From NCBI GenBank assembly GCA_039583875.1, contig CM077147.1, positions 159,792,821-159,856,820 on the forward strand: 64,000 nucleotides of DNA, read 5' to 3'. Both the position numbers and the translations under genes were made by a program. Position 1 is the stretch's first letter; every line of letters begins with the position of its first letter. The DNA comes from Platanthera guangdongensis (taxonomy: Eukaryota > Streptophyta > Magnoliopsida > Asparagales > Orchidaceae). Below are positions 41,770 to 52,779 of the stretch, one piece after another. The notes beneath the pieces are model-generated. The model saw only the letters and a list, made by a program, of their open reading frames with translations, made no database searches and was not told where the DNA came from.

Positions 41770-43503
41770 CATCATCACACCGAGAAACCTGGTCTAACTC
41801 GAGGGGGTCGTTGTCCAATACGCAGGAGAGGGGCTCGTGCAAGGATTTGGACTTACTATAACCTGCCACTCGAGGACTTGAGCATTTGTTGGAGTCGACA
41901 GCTCTCAGGAGCCTTGCTCGACTGGAGTGGTGTAGGTTGACTCGGGGAGGCAAGTAGTTGGTCTGCAGGAGAGGAGCTCGTACAGAGGTCCCGGACTACG
42001 ACATCACTCCAACGATGATCTCGATCTCACTCGAGGAGGTATGTGGCCAATATGCAGGAGAGGAGCTCGTGCAGGGACTTGGACTTACGAGGACCTGCCA
42101 CTCGAGGACTTGAGCATTTGTTGGAGTCGACAACTCTCAGGAGCCCTGCTCAACTAGAGTGGTGTGAGTCGACTCGGGGAGGCAAGTAGTCGGTCTGCAG
42201 GAGAGGAGCTCGTGCAGAGGTCTCGGACTACGGCATCACTCCAGCGAGGATCTTGATCTCACTCGAGGAGGTCTGTGGCCAATATGCAGGAGAAGAGCTC
42301 GTGCAGGGACTTGGGCTTACAGGGATCTACCACTATAGGACTTGAACATTTGTTGGAGTCGACAGCTCTCAGGAGCCCTGCTCAACTAGAGTGGTGTGAG
42401 TCGACTCGGGGAGGCAAGTAGTCGGTCTGCAGGAGAGGAGCTCGTACAGAGGTCTCGGACTACGACATCACTCCAACGAGGATCTCGATCTCACTCGAGG
42501 AGGTTTGTGGCCAATATGCAGGAGAATAGCTCGTACATGGACTTGGACTTACGAGGACCTACCACTCGAGGACTTCAACATTTGTTGGAGTCGACAGCTC
42601 TCAGGAGCCCTGCTCAACTAGAGTGGTGTGAGTTGACTTGGGGAGGCAAGTAGTCGGTCTGCAGGAGAGGATCTCGTACAGAGGTCTCGGACTACGACAT
42701 CACTCCAGCGAGGATCTCGATCTCACTCGAGGACGTCTGTGGCCAATATGCAGGAGAAGAGCTCGTGCAGGGACTTGGACTTACGGGGACCTACCACTCG
42801 AGGACTTGAACATTTGTTGGAGTCGACAGCTCTCAGGAGCTCTGCTCAACTAGAGTGGTGTAGGTCGACTCGGGGAGGTAAGTAGTCAGTCTGCAGGAGA
42901 GGAGCTCGTACAGAGGTCTCGGACTACGACATCACTCCAGCGAGGATCTCGATCTAACTCGAGGAGGTCTATGGCCAATATGCAGGAGAAGAGCTCGTAT
43001 AGGGACCTGGACTTATGGGGACCTACCACTCGAGGACTTGAATATTGCTGGAGTCGACAGATCTCAGGAGCCCTGCTCAACTAGAGTGGTGTAGGTCGAC
43101 TAGGGGAGACAAGTAGTAGGTCTGCAAGAGAGGAGCTCGTACAGAGATCTCGGACTACGACATCACTCCAGCAAGGATCTCGATTTCACTCGAGGAGGTC
43201 TGTGGCCAATATGCAGGAGAAGAGCTCGTGCAGGGACTTGGACTTACGGGGACCTACCACTCGAGGACTTGAACATTTGTTGGAGTCGACAGCTCTCAGG
43301 AGCCCTGCTCAACTAGAGTGGTGTAGGTCGACTCGGGGAGGCAAGTAGTCGGTCCGTAGGAGAGGAGCTCGTACAGAGATCTCGAACTATGACATCACTC
43401 CAGCGAGGATCTCGATCACACTCGAGGAGGTCTGTGGCCAATATGCAAGAGAGGAGCTCGTGCATGGATTTGGACTTACGGGGACCTACCACTCGAGGGC
43501 TTG
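41770..43503. repeat. tandem repeat, about 232-bp unit, 7.5 copies
   Basis: The marker tcgacagctctcaggagc recurs at about 41895, 42127, 42359, 42591, 42823, 43053 and 43285, a period of 230-233 bp. Units contain gcaggagaggagctcgt, catcactccagcgaggatct and ggccaatatgcagg. Within each unit the half ctgcaggagaggagctcgtacagagg is echoed by atgcaggagaagagctcgtgcaggg, so a 116-bp sub-period may exist. It lies between integrase and the antisense genes. Frames crossing it are artefacts. Confidence 0.93.
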
Positions 43504-43616
43504 AGCATTATTTTTTTCCTGCTACTTCAAGAGTTTGAAAATGGATTAAGCGCATCGATATCTTTGAGGAGGAAGAAAACAGAAATCGAACGACGATCTT
43601 GTCGACGTCGAGTTGG

Positions 43617-44190
43617 GAGGTTGGCGTCCAGCCCTGTTCCTGATAGTTCCTCCAATCGGAGGAGAGATGCAATCAGGTGTAGCTAGGCCGACATGCAAGG
43701 GGGGAGCTGATCTCAACCGTCAATGCAGGGGTCCGGTCTTACAAGGGCTCTTGTATCCCGAAGCATCGTCCCATCGTCCGAACTGGGCTATCTACGAGAA
43801 ACAGGCAGAAGGCACATTTCCCAATCCAACCGCTGCAATTGCTCTCAGCTCTACCAACTGGCTATAAGCGCAAATGCAAGACTGAGGGGTTATGTCTTTC
43901 CGAGGGTCCTCCAGGCCGTACTCGCGACTAACAAATTCCCTTGGGCCTATCATGGCTCCCTGACTACTGGAGGTAAAGCCTGGCCAGGTTGATCCTTCCT
44001 CAAATCCGAGGGGTTGGGGTCCAGACCTGTTCCCGCTAGTTCCTCCAGTCGTAGGAGAGATGCAGTCGGGGGTAGCTAGGCTGATATGCAGGGGGGAGCT
44101 GATCTCGGCCGTCAATGCAGGGGTCCGATCTTATAAGGATGCTTATATCCCGAGGCATCATCCCATCGTCCGAAATGGGCTATCCAGGGG
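43617..44190. repeat. second Tat repeat, two copies 391 bp apart
   Basis: Copy 1 (43617-43800) and copy 2 (44008-44190) share cctgttcc, tagttcctccag, ggagagatgcaatcag, ggggggagctgatctc and gtcaatgcaggggtcc. The sequence between them shows no repeat. Confidence 0.8.
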
Positions 44191-44340
44191 GAACGAGTGG
44201 ACTGCCAACTTCTCGGATTGATCTTGAAGCAAAACCTTGAGTTCTCAGAAAACTTGTGATAAAAACAGGATGAACAGAAGAAGAATAGTTGTCATTGCAT
44301 ATATGTAAAAGTATGTACAAACAAAATACATCATTGGCCG

Positions 44341-45771
44341 CTAAGGATAGAACCTTTTCAGGTCATCCCCGCTCCAAGTACATCCCAACTGCTCTCGAAC
44401 CTGATCCTGGAGATAATATCCCCCGGTGGCCAAGGCTTCCTGGATAATGAAGGGACCTTCCCAATTTGGATGTAGCTTGCCCACTGTTGCTCCTCTTCCT
44501 GCAGCGTCCACCTTCTTCATCACCAGATCTCCGACGAGAAAATGCTTTAGGCGGACATTTTTGTCGAAGTGCTTCGCCATGCGCCGCTTGATCTCCTCTT
44601 GGCGGATGGAGGCCAAGTCACGAAGCTCTTCTACGAAATCCAGTGAGAGTCTTTGGGTGTCCTCATTCTCCAAGCGCCACTCTTCACCACCATCTCCTGC
44701 TGCTATAACTCTCGGGCTACGAACCTCGAATTCCACTGGGATGAGTGACTCGGACCCGTGGGATAACTTGAAAGGAGTTTCCCCCGTGGCCGAGTTTGGA
44801 GTTGTTCTCAAAGCCCAGAGAACCGAGGGGAGTTGCTCTGCCCAATTGCCCTTCAAGTTGGTGACTTTTTTATTTAGAAGGTTGATGATCAACTTGTTGG
44901 CTGCTTCCACCTGTCCGTTGCTGCGAGGATGATGCACAGAGGCGAATCGGAGATCTGTCCCTAGCTACTTGTAGAAGTCCTCTAACTCCAAACTGGCGCA
45001 TTGTGGCCCGTTGTCGGTGACGATGGCTAGAGGAATCCCGAACCTGCATGCAATTTCCCCCTAAATGAAGTTCTTCACGATCTGCGATGTGGTTTTGGCC
45101 AGGGCCTTTGCCTCGATCCACTTGGAGAAGTAGTCGATCATGACAAGCACGAACTTCCTCTGCCCGCTGGCCTGAGGAAAGGGGCCGATCAAGTCCATCC
45201 CCCAGATGGCGAAGGGCCATGGAGCTGTGATCGAGTGAAGATGCTGAGCTGGTTGTAGTTGAAGAGGTGCGAAGAGCTGGAACTGGAGGCACTTTTTGGA
45301 GAAGGCCTCTGCATCCTTCCTGATGGTGGGCCAGAAGTACCCATGCCTTAGAATCCTTTGTTCAAGAGTGCGAGTTCCCGAGTGGCTGTCGCACTCTCCT
45401 GAGTGAATCTCCTCCAGGATACGAAGTATTTCAATCTCTAACAGGCACCGAGCTAGAGGACCTGAGATGGTTTTGCGGTAGAGTTCCCCTTCTTGAAGCA
45501 AATAGTAGGCGGTTTTGTAGCGAAACTTCCTCTTGTCTCCTCCACTGGCGGGTATCTGACCTGTTATTAGGAAAGAAACGAACGGATCCCTCCAATATGC
45601 TCTCTGCTCGATTTCTATCATCTCTCCTTCCTCGATGGATGGTCGAAAAAGTTCAGTCACGATCCCCCCAGCCCGGGGACCGTATTTGCCAAGATAGTCA
45701 GCTTCTGAATTCTCCTCTCGGGGCACGTGCTCGATGAAGAAAGATTGAAAACCCCCGATCAGACCTTTCAC
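44341..45771 (-). pseudogene. Tat integrase
   Basis: The zinc-binding part has EIHSGECDSHSG, GYFWPTIRKDAE and KKCLQFQLF, where the second Cys of CxxC is Phe. Core: WGMDLIGPFP with Asp, then IVTDNGP in the part between frames, and HHPRSNGQVEAANK with Glu. Two in-frame stops (about 45061 and 44967) separate the pieces. The C-terminal GPF/Y-type region has GKLHPNWEGPFIIQEAL and GDDLKRFYP. It would insert the DNA copy; this copy is not functional. Confidence 0.85.
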
Positions 45772-46412
45772 TTGATCAAGTACCGTTGCAAAATCGGATC
45801 ATTCACCTCGAACTCACCTCTGATTTGGGACGCGACTACCATCGAGTCGGTGAAGGCCCTTATATCTTGAATTCCCAACTCCTTGGCGAGACGCAAGCCA
45901 GCCACCATGGCTTTGTACTCCGCCTGATTGTTGGTAACTGGGAAGAGGATCTCGACTGCTTGCTCGATCCTGGTTCCCTGATGGATTACGAGCACGACTC
46001 CGGATCCCACAGAATATCTGCCCGAAGCCCCGTCCACAAACATCTTCCAGGACACCGTGCTAGAAGAGCCTTCCTCTCCCTCCACCTCGACCGAGAAGTC
46101 GGTAAGGAATTCCGCCACTGCATGCGCCTTGATTGCTACTCTTGGAGAGTAAGAAATATCGAACTCGTTAAGCTCCACCGCCCACTTTGCCAGCCTGCCA
46201 GAGTGCTCCACTCCATCCAGGATACTCCATAGAGGATGATCGAAGATGACCCTGATGGAGTGAGCTTGAAAATACGAACGGAGCCTTTGAGCCGAAACCA
46301 CCAAAGCGAACACCAGCTTCTCCAAAATAGGGTACCTCATCTCCGCCTGCCGCAGCACTCTACTAACATAGTAGATAGGAAGCTGCCTCTTGACTTCCTC
46401 CCGGACCAGCAC
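45768..46412 (-). pseudogene. Tat RNase H and second (archaeal-like) RNase H
   Basis: The first half is the degenerate original RNase H and connection (YYVSRVLRQAEMRYPILEKL, HSGRLAKWAVELNEFDI). The second half is a separate RNase H fold (WKMFVDGASG, TNNQAEYKAMVAGLRLA, AFTDSMVVASQIRGEF) with Asp, Glu and Asp in place. A duplicated RNase H is characteristic of Tat elements. The frame is open for 214 codons but its flanks are shifted. Confidence 0.85.
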
Positions 46413-47562
46413 CGAACTAACTGCTTCTGCCTGACTCCCAGGTTGAGGAAGAGATCTTCATTACCCTGCGGCCCCTGGAGGAGAGGAGCTTGGGTTAGCT
46501 GTTGCTTGAGCTTTCTGAAAGCCTCCTCGCATTCCGCCGTACACTCAAACTTCTGATTTCCCCGAAGGGTCTTGAAGAACGGAGAGCACTTATCCCCTGC
46601 CTTGGTCAAAAAACGGCTGAGGCCTGCCAGCCTTCCAGTCAGCCTTTGAACTTCCTTAGGATCCCTTGGCGACGCCATCACCAGAATGGCCTTCACCTTG
46701 TCTGGATTAGGTTCCACCTCCTGGGAGTGAGGAGGTGACCTAGAAATTTTCCCCTTCCTGCACCGAAGATGCATTTGGCTGGGTTGAGTCGCATCTTGTA
46801 CTTCCTATGGGTAGCAAAGGTCTCCACCAGATTCGTTATGTGCTCTGCGATGCTTTTGCTCTTGACGAGGAGGTCATCCATGTAAACCTCCAAGTTCCGC
46901 CCCTTCTTCCCCTTGAAGATTTGATTCATCATCCTCTTGTAAGTGGCGTCTGCATACTTGAGCCCGAAGGGCATCATCTTGTAGCTATAACAGTTGTCAC
47001 TGGTTATGAAAGAGACGTCCCAGCAGTCGGGGGGATGCATCCGGATCTGGTGATATCCTGAAAAAGCATCAAGAAAACTCATCACAGGAAACCTGGCGGC
47101 GGAATCAACCAGCGCGTCGATTTGAGGCAAGGGGTAGCAATCCTTTGAGCAAGCTTTATTCAACATTAAAAAATTGATACATAAACGCCAGCCCCCTCCA
47201 GGCTTTTTCATCATTACAACATTGGAGACTCAGCCTGGATACTGGATCTCCGAGACAAACCCTGCCTTCAGTAGCTTCTCCACCTCTTCCTTGATTGGAT
47301 CGGTCAGCATGGAGACACTCTTCCTCTGCTTTTGTCGAACTGGAGCCACCGCGGGATCCAGGTTGAGTTGATGACAAGCAACATCGGTGTCCACCCCTGG
47401 CATCTCGGCGGCGCTCCATGCAAAGACATCAACGCTGTCCTGTAGGAAAGCAGCCAGCTCTATCTTCCCCCCAAGCGGCAAGGATCCTCCCACCTTCAGT
47501 AGTCCCGGCTCTCCCCCTCGAAAGATCACCTCTATCTCCTCCACCTCCTCAGCAGTGCACAA
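46413..47562 (-). pseudogene. Tat reverse transcriptase
   Basis: The N-terminal linker (FAWSAAEMPGVD, HQLNLDP, VRQKQR) is followed by a stop in the YPG-VSN segment at about 47230. The fingers and palm are MMKKPGGGWRLCINF, FLDAFSGYHQIRMH, MMPFGLKYADATYKRMM and the catalytic VYMDDLLVKS. A frameshift lies near 46750, before the thumb (RLTGRLAGLSRFLTKAGD). It copies RNA and DNA into DNA. The catalytic Asp pair is intact but the ORF is broken. Confidence 0.87.
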
Positions 47563-48256
47563 CCCTTTCTCTTTCTACAACAACTCTTCCAGCTTTTCCG
47601 CATCACCCATCTAGCTGATGGTGCTGACGGCATTAAAGTAGCACTCCCTAGAAGCCTTGGGATCTCCCCTGATCCTGATCTGCACATCTCCGCGACAGTA
47701 CTTCAGGCACTGGTGGTACAATGACGAAACGACCATGAAGTAGTTGATAAGAGGCCGCCCGAAGATGGTGTTGTAATCGCTTGGTGCGTCGACGATGATG
47801 AAGCGGTATCAGATCGACGTCCCACCGAGTGTAACCAGTAGCTCCACTGCTCCCTCCACCTCTTTCTTCTCTCCTGAGAAGCCAAAGAGCGGTCCATCTG
47901 CAGCTTGGACCCGGGACGCTTCCACCTGAAGCCCGACGAAGGTTCTTTTCAAGATGACATTCACCGAGCTACCGTTGTCCGCGAGAATTCGGTCGACGGT
48001 GAAGTCTTCAATGGCGGCTTGAATGACCAAGGCATCATGGAAGGGATTCTCATTCCCAACATATCTTCCTCCGAGAAGGTGATTTCCTCCAATGGCGGCG
48101 GGGTCTGTGACGTCGAGGCGACGTTCTTTCGATAGATCTGGTGGAGACTCCCCTTGCAGGAAGCTCCAAGCCCGACCCCTCCATTGATCACTCCTACATG
48201 CCCGCCTCCGGGGCCATGTATCACTTCCCCGCGACCTCCCAGGTCGACACAGTCCT
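47563..48256 (-). pseudogene. Tat aspartic protease region
   Basis: ILADNGSSVNVI (about 47990) matches the protease active-site loop, where D-T/S-G is usual; here the Thr is Asn. The downstream part (LLVTLGGTSI) stops early at 47809. The rest of the interval is the degraded link to RT. Confidence 0.65.
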
Positions 48257-49699
48257 CATTCCTCCTCCTCGCTGGAGCTTGGAATGCCACCTGCCCCACC
48301 GGGGCCTCCTGCCTCTATTGCTCTCTTTCTGCCACTCCCGCTTCCAGCCTCCTCCTTGCTTCCCAAAACTCGGGGCAAGCCAAGGTCCCGTGCCCCTCTA
48401 CCCGATGAATATTGCAGAAAAGGGGAATCTCTGCCTCTTGGCGCATCGCTCGCTGCTCCCTCCAGGGCCGCTTGTTGTCTTGGCGAGCGATGACCATTGT
48501 CTCCCTTCTTCCTCCTCCTCGACCTCCCTCCTGCCGATTTCCATTCCTCCTCTCTTCCTGATAATGCTGCCTTGCTGGTCTCCATTGGGGGCGATTCTTT
48601 GGATACTGGAATCGCCTCTCCCCCCTTCCTTCTTTCCGAGCTTTTGCCGGCCTTCTCTCTTCCTGTCTTTGAGGCCTCTCCTGCCTCCTTTCTTCAATCC
48701 TCCTGGGTTCCTCTCTCTTCCTTCTCTCTTCCATCCTTGGCTCTTCCTTCTTCTCCTCTCGCCTCTCCGGCGTCCTCCTTGACTTTGACACCGAAGGTCC
48801 TGCTGCCCTCCTTTCTGTCGCAATCTCCCAATCCAACTTTGCTAGAAAGTCCTTGTTCTTCTCCTCCCCCGAACAAAGGTGTTCGCCTTCTCTATCATTT
48901 CTTCAAAAGATCTCGGGTGATTGGACCCCATCTCCAGACTTAACAAACCTTGCTTCAACCCGAACTTGAGGGCCACCATCAAGGTAAAACTGTCCACCTC
49001 CTCCACTTCCAAAATTTCCTCCTAAAAACGGTCGATGTAATGACCCAAACTCTCCCGCTACCCTTGGACGATTTTGAAGAGGGTTGTCGCCTCCTTCTTC
49101 CTCTTCTTCGAAGTCGCGAACCTTGCCATAAGGCCCCGACACATATCTGAAAAGTAGTACACGGACCCTGCGGGTAGCGAATGGAACCAATCCATGGCGT
49201 TCCCCTTCAGGGTTATGGAGAAGAACCTGCACTTGAAGGCATCAGACATGTTGCGGATGGAGACGACATCTTCAAACCATTGGAGGTGTCTGACAGGGTC
49301 GTCTCGGCCGGAGTAGTAAGTGAGAACGGGTTCCCTGAACCCTTCCGGAATTGGAGCGGCAAGGATCTCGTCACAGAAGGGGCTCCTCCCTCCCTGACGG
49401 TGACGAGTTTCATCCTCGCTTGAGACGTCGTACTCGCCATAGTGTCGAGTATCCCTGCACCTCGCCGGCGACATTGGATCCCGAAAATGGACCCCCTGGC
49501 TACTCGTCGGGTAATGACGCGACTGCATCAGTCGCTCTTCCCTCGCACAAGCGGGCTCCTTTCCAGCTCGCCTCGGCGGTGCTTCCTCTTCTAGTGGCGT
49601 CAGGCGACGGGGAGAAGTCATCGTGACCTCTGGACGCTGAGCGAAACCGGCGAGAATGGTTTGCTCGATCGTCTTCGCGAAATCTTCAAACACAGCCAC
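48257..49699 (-). pseudogene. Tat gag
   Basis: It starts near 49699 (MAVFEDFAKTIEQTILAGF). The capsid-like domain has PVLTYYSGRDDPVRHLQWF and ITLKGNAMDWFHSLPAGS, a common Tat gag pattern. A stop at 49058 and frameshifts follow. The C-terminal third is extremely Arg/Glu-rich (EERRKREEPRRIEERRQ) and ends with a modified knuckle, CNIHRVEGHGTLAC. It packages the RNA; broken here. Confidence 0.8.
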
Positions 49700-49817
49700 T
49701 ATTACAAACTCGCCACCTCACGCGGCGTCTCCTCCTACTGCCGAGTTGCCGACCAACTCTCCTTGCTCGCCACCAATGGCCATCTCACTCAAATTCCAAA
49801 CTATCCTCCATGGTTGC

Positions 49818-49839
49818 GATCCACGTTCACCGCACCAAG
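49818..49839 (-). other. primer binding site of Tat element
   Basis: Minus-strand TTGGTGCGGTGAACGTGGAT directly inside the 5' LTR. The tRNA is not identified. Confidence 0.6.
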
Positions 49840-50459
49840 TGTTGAAGCCAGGAAAATCCCAACCTCAGAATTCGGATCAAAGCCGCCTAAGGTTACTGGC
49901 TCGGAAGCTAGATCAGACGGCAATGATGACTAGAACGAAGAATCAGGTCAAACAGGACCCCAGATGTTGTGACAGGAAGGTCCCACCACGTACCCGGATG
50001 CTCGAATGGAGCATCCCCTTATCAACCAAGGATGGCCGAACTGGGTACGAGGGAAGCTAGCTGGCGAGGTCGCAAGGTCGCGACTTGCTCTCCAAGGAAA
50101 AGGAATCCAAAGATTTAGCTAGTATCCCGAAACTGAAGCGCGCGAGTATCCTACCGAGGATTTCAAGTGCTCCACCTCGTACCCCTGGGGTCCTATTTAT
50201 AGGCAAATGCAAGGGGAGGGGGGTCATATTCATACCCCACCCCCTGACGACTAGGCGACTTCCAGAGGAACTCGCACGGGCTGGGCGAGTATCTCGCCTA
50301 GTCGCCTACCCTACAAGTATACGAGGGGAGCTCGTCTATACTCGCTCAGGCCTTCCGCGATCTTCTATGCTGACTTTGACTCCTGCCTTAACTTGTTGAC
50401 CTTGACTTCTACTGACCTGGCTGTGGTAGGACCCACTCTCGATGAATACGGGTTGTACA
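49840..50459 (-). repeat. 5' LTR of Tat element
   Basis: 620 bp, same ends as 30295-30912. Minus-strand TATA box at about 50191-50203. Followed by the duplication ccatg. Confidence 0.92.
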
Positions 50460-50464
50460 CCATG

Positions 50465-50710
50465 CACCAACAAAAGAGGTAGATATGCCACAAAAGTGCA
50501 CACCACATTCTCAAGACATGGTTAAAGAACAAGTAAAACAAACAGAAATACCGAAACAACTAAAGCACACCGAAAACGGGCCGAAAGTGCACTTACTCAT
50601 GAAACAGATATAATAACAAATATGAACAAATAAAGCTCTAAAGTGTAGTGCATCAACGAGAAAACTAGCCCGGATGAGTCCAAAAATAAGTATAAAACAT
50701 GTACTCATCA
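50465..50710 (-). repeat. 5' LTR of N1, second segment
   Basis: Continues the LTR split at 30294 and matches 24450-24697. It ends CATCA at 50710 and is followed by the duplication catcc. Confidence 0.9.
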
Positions 50711-51506
50711 CATCCCAGGAGAATTGGCCATTTACTCCATCCACTGCATAGCGTTTCAAACTTTCATCACATTCTGTTGCCCGTCGAACCCTGTCTGCAA
50801 GGTCATATTGTACCTTCGTCCCGGTCAAGCATGCATTTGCTGTGGAATTCTTGTCAACACAAGAAATCTCTAAAGCTTCCAACTCCTGCATCAGACGCAC
50901 ATCATGTATCTGCAACCAATTTGCCCTTGTTAGATTCCTCCGACTCAAGGCATCTGCGACCACGTTTCCCTTCCCAGGAGTATAGTGTATTTGGAAGGTG
51001 TAGTCCCCGAGGAACTCCATCCACCTTCGTTGTCGCATGTTAAGATCTTTCTGATTCAATAGCTATTTAAGGCTTTTATGGTCCGTGAATATATCCACCT
51101 TCATGCCATATAAATAATGACGCGATAGTTTAAGTGCAAAAATCACCGCCGACAACTCCAAGTCGTGGACGGGATAGTTCCGCTCATGCACATTCAACTA
51201 GCGTGAGCCATAAGCAATTACCTTTCCAAATTGAAGAAGAACGTAGCCTAAGCTGCTCCCTGATGCATCACTATAGATTTCAAAGCCGTCCGTACCACAT
51301 GGCAACACCAAGATTGGCGCCGTGTTCAAGCGACTATTCAGCTCTTCAAAAGCTCACGCGCACTCTGGCGTCCAAACGAACTTCTGATCCTTCCTCGTTA
51401 GTATTGTAAGAGACAAAGCGATCCATGAGAAGATTTCTATGAAACGTCTGTAGTAGCCTGCCAGTCCAAGAAAATTCCTGACTTCGACCACAAAAGACAA
51501 CACTGG
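50711..51506 (-). pseudogene. T: RNase H end and integrase start
   Basis: [20 protein letters not shown] marks the end of RNase H, preceded by [19 protein letters not shown]. The following segment ([15 protein letters not shown]) leads to integrase and is cut at 50711 by N1; removing N1 plus one duplication keeps the frame into 23174. A stop near 51060 and others in 51060-51500 disable it. Confidence 0.82.
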
Positions 51507-52190
51507 TTACTCCCGAATGGCTTTTATCTTTGACGGATCCACCGCAATGCCCTCTCCACTCACCACATGGCCAAGAAAAGTCACTGACGACAGCCAAAAC
51601 TCACACTTTGAGAACTTGGCATAGAGCTTATTTCGCCTCAGGGTGTGCAACACCATCCGTAAATGGTTCGCATGATCTTCTTCAGATTGAGAGTACACCA
51701 AGATGTCATCAATGAAGACTATCACAAAAAAATCCAAGTACTCTTGAAATGTTCGATGCATTAAGTCCATAAACACCGAGGGAGCATTACATAGCCCAAA
51801 CAGCATTACAGTGAACTCGTAATGCTCGTAGTGTGTTCCAAATGCTGTCTTGGAAATGTCACCTTCCCGAATCCTCAACTGGTAGTAACCTGACTTCAGG
51901 TCCAATTTAGAATAGACGGTGGATCCCACTAGCTGATCAAACAAGTCATCGATTCGAGGTATTGGATACTTGTTTTTCTCCGTCAGCTTATGTAACTCGC
52001 GATAGTCGATACACAACCGCAAGCTACCGTCATTCTTTTTCACAAAGAGAACAGGTGCGCTCCAAGGTGACATTCTTGGGCATATATAACCCTGTTCCAA
52101 CAACTCTTGTAGTTGCACTTTCAGTTCCGCCATTTCCTTTGGTGCTACTCGATATGGCGAGCGGGCCACAGGTTTTGCACCTGGCACCAA
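51507..52190 (-). pseudogene. T: reverse transcriptase
   Basis: [35 protein letters not shown] motif, [31 protein letters not shown] and [10 protein letters not shown] with the catalytic Asp pair are all visible, then the thumb ([16 protein letters not shown]). 227 codons are open. The surrounding polyprotein has stops on both sides. Confidence 0.88.
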
Positions 52191-52192
52191 CT

Positions 52193-52771
52193 CTATCGAG
52201 AAATCAATCTCCCGATGTGGTGGTAACCCCAGAGCTTCTTCAGAAACACATCATCAAACTCTGCAATAATCAGAACATCACTCACACTGGCTTTTGGCTC
52301 AACAATCTTAATAAGCGTGAAGAACAACTCTGAACCTTTCCGAACAACTTTGACCACTTGGATAGCAGACATCAATGTCCTGCTCGATCCTCGTATACTA
52401 GTGAATATAGTCTCTCGTTCGGTGTTCTGTCCCAGTGTGACCTCATTTGAATTATAATCTATATAGGCACGCTTCTCCGAGAGCCAGTCCATACCAAAGA
52501 TCATATCAAATTCCGATAGCGGCAGCACATATGCTTCCAATCTGAAATCCTGACTTCCTATCCGTACCTCCACAAGGCAAGCTCTATCTGCATGCATCAC
52601 ATATATGTTTGGTAATAACACTTTCACACTATCTGCCACCATATGAATCGGCACACCGATCCGTGACACGAAGTCCACAGATAGAAACGAATGCGAAGCA
52701 CCCGTATCAAACAATACTCTCGTCGGATAGTCCCGAATCAGGACAAAGCCTAAGACAAACACATCATACAC
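52193..52771 (-). pseudogene. T: aspartic protease
   Basis: VLFDTGASHSFLS is the active-site loop, and LSEFDMIFGMDWL the second conserved part. It cleaves the polyprotein. Open for 192 codons, with a stop separating it from RT. Confidence 0.85.
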
Positions 52772-52779
52772 AAGCTACA

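Larger units (their letters stand above)
30295..50459 (-). mobile_element. Ty3/gypsy Tat-lineage element with antisense genes
   Basis: LTRs of about 620 bp begin TGTTGAAGCC and end TTGTACA. The 5-bp duplication ccatg is perfect (30290-30294 and 50460-50464). On the minus strand: primer site, gag, protease, RT, RNase H, a second RNase H and integrase. Beyond integrase are two tandem-repeat blocks and two plus-strand (antisense) genes next to the 3' LTR. A second RNase H and antisense ORFs are hallmarks of the Tat lineage (Retand, Grande and relatives). Without the nested element D it is about 13.9 kb. Confidence 0.9.
23175..50710 (-). mobile_element. gag-protease LTR element N1 (non-autonomous gypsy)
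   Basis: Two LTRs with TGATG...CATCA ends flank 4.3 kb of internal DNA coding only for gag and an aspartic protease on the minus strand. A perfect 5-bp target duplication catcc lies at 23170-23174 and 50711-50715. Its right LTR is split by the Tat element at 30294/50465. No RT, RNase H or integrase is present and there is little room for them, so N1 resembles the TR-GAG class and would depend on enzymes in trans. Without the nested insertion it is about 7.4 kb. Confidence 0.85.

Noticed and set aside
41713..43080. ORFs in the 232-bp tandem repeat
   Set aside because: They repeat with the array and are not conserved as proteins.
48141..48943. Plus-strand ORFs of up to 213 codons rich in Pro, Leu and Ser
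   Set aside because: They are antisense to the Arg/Glu-rich part of Tat gag; the minus-strand reading has gag motifs.
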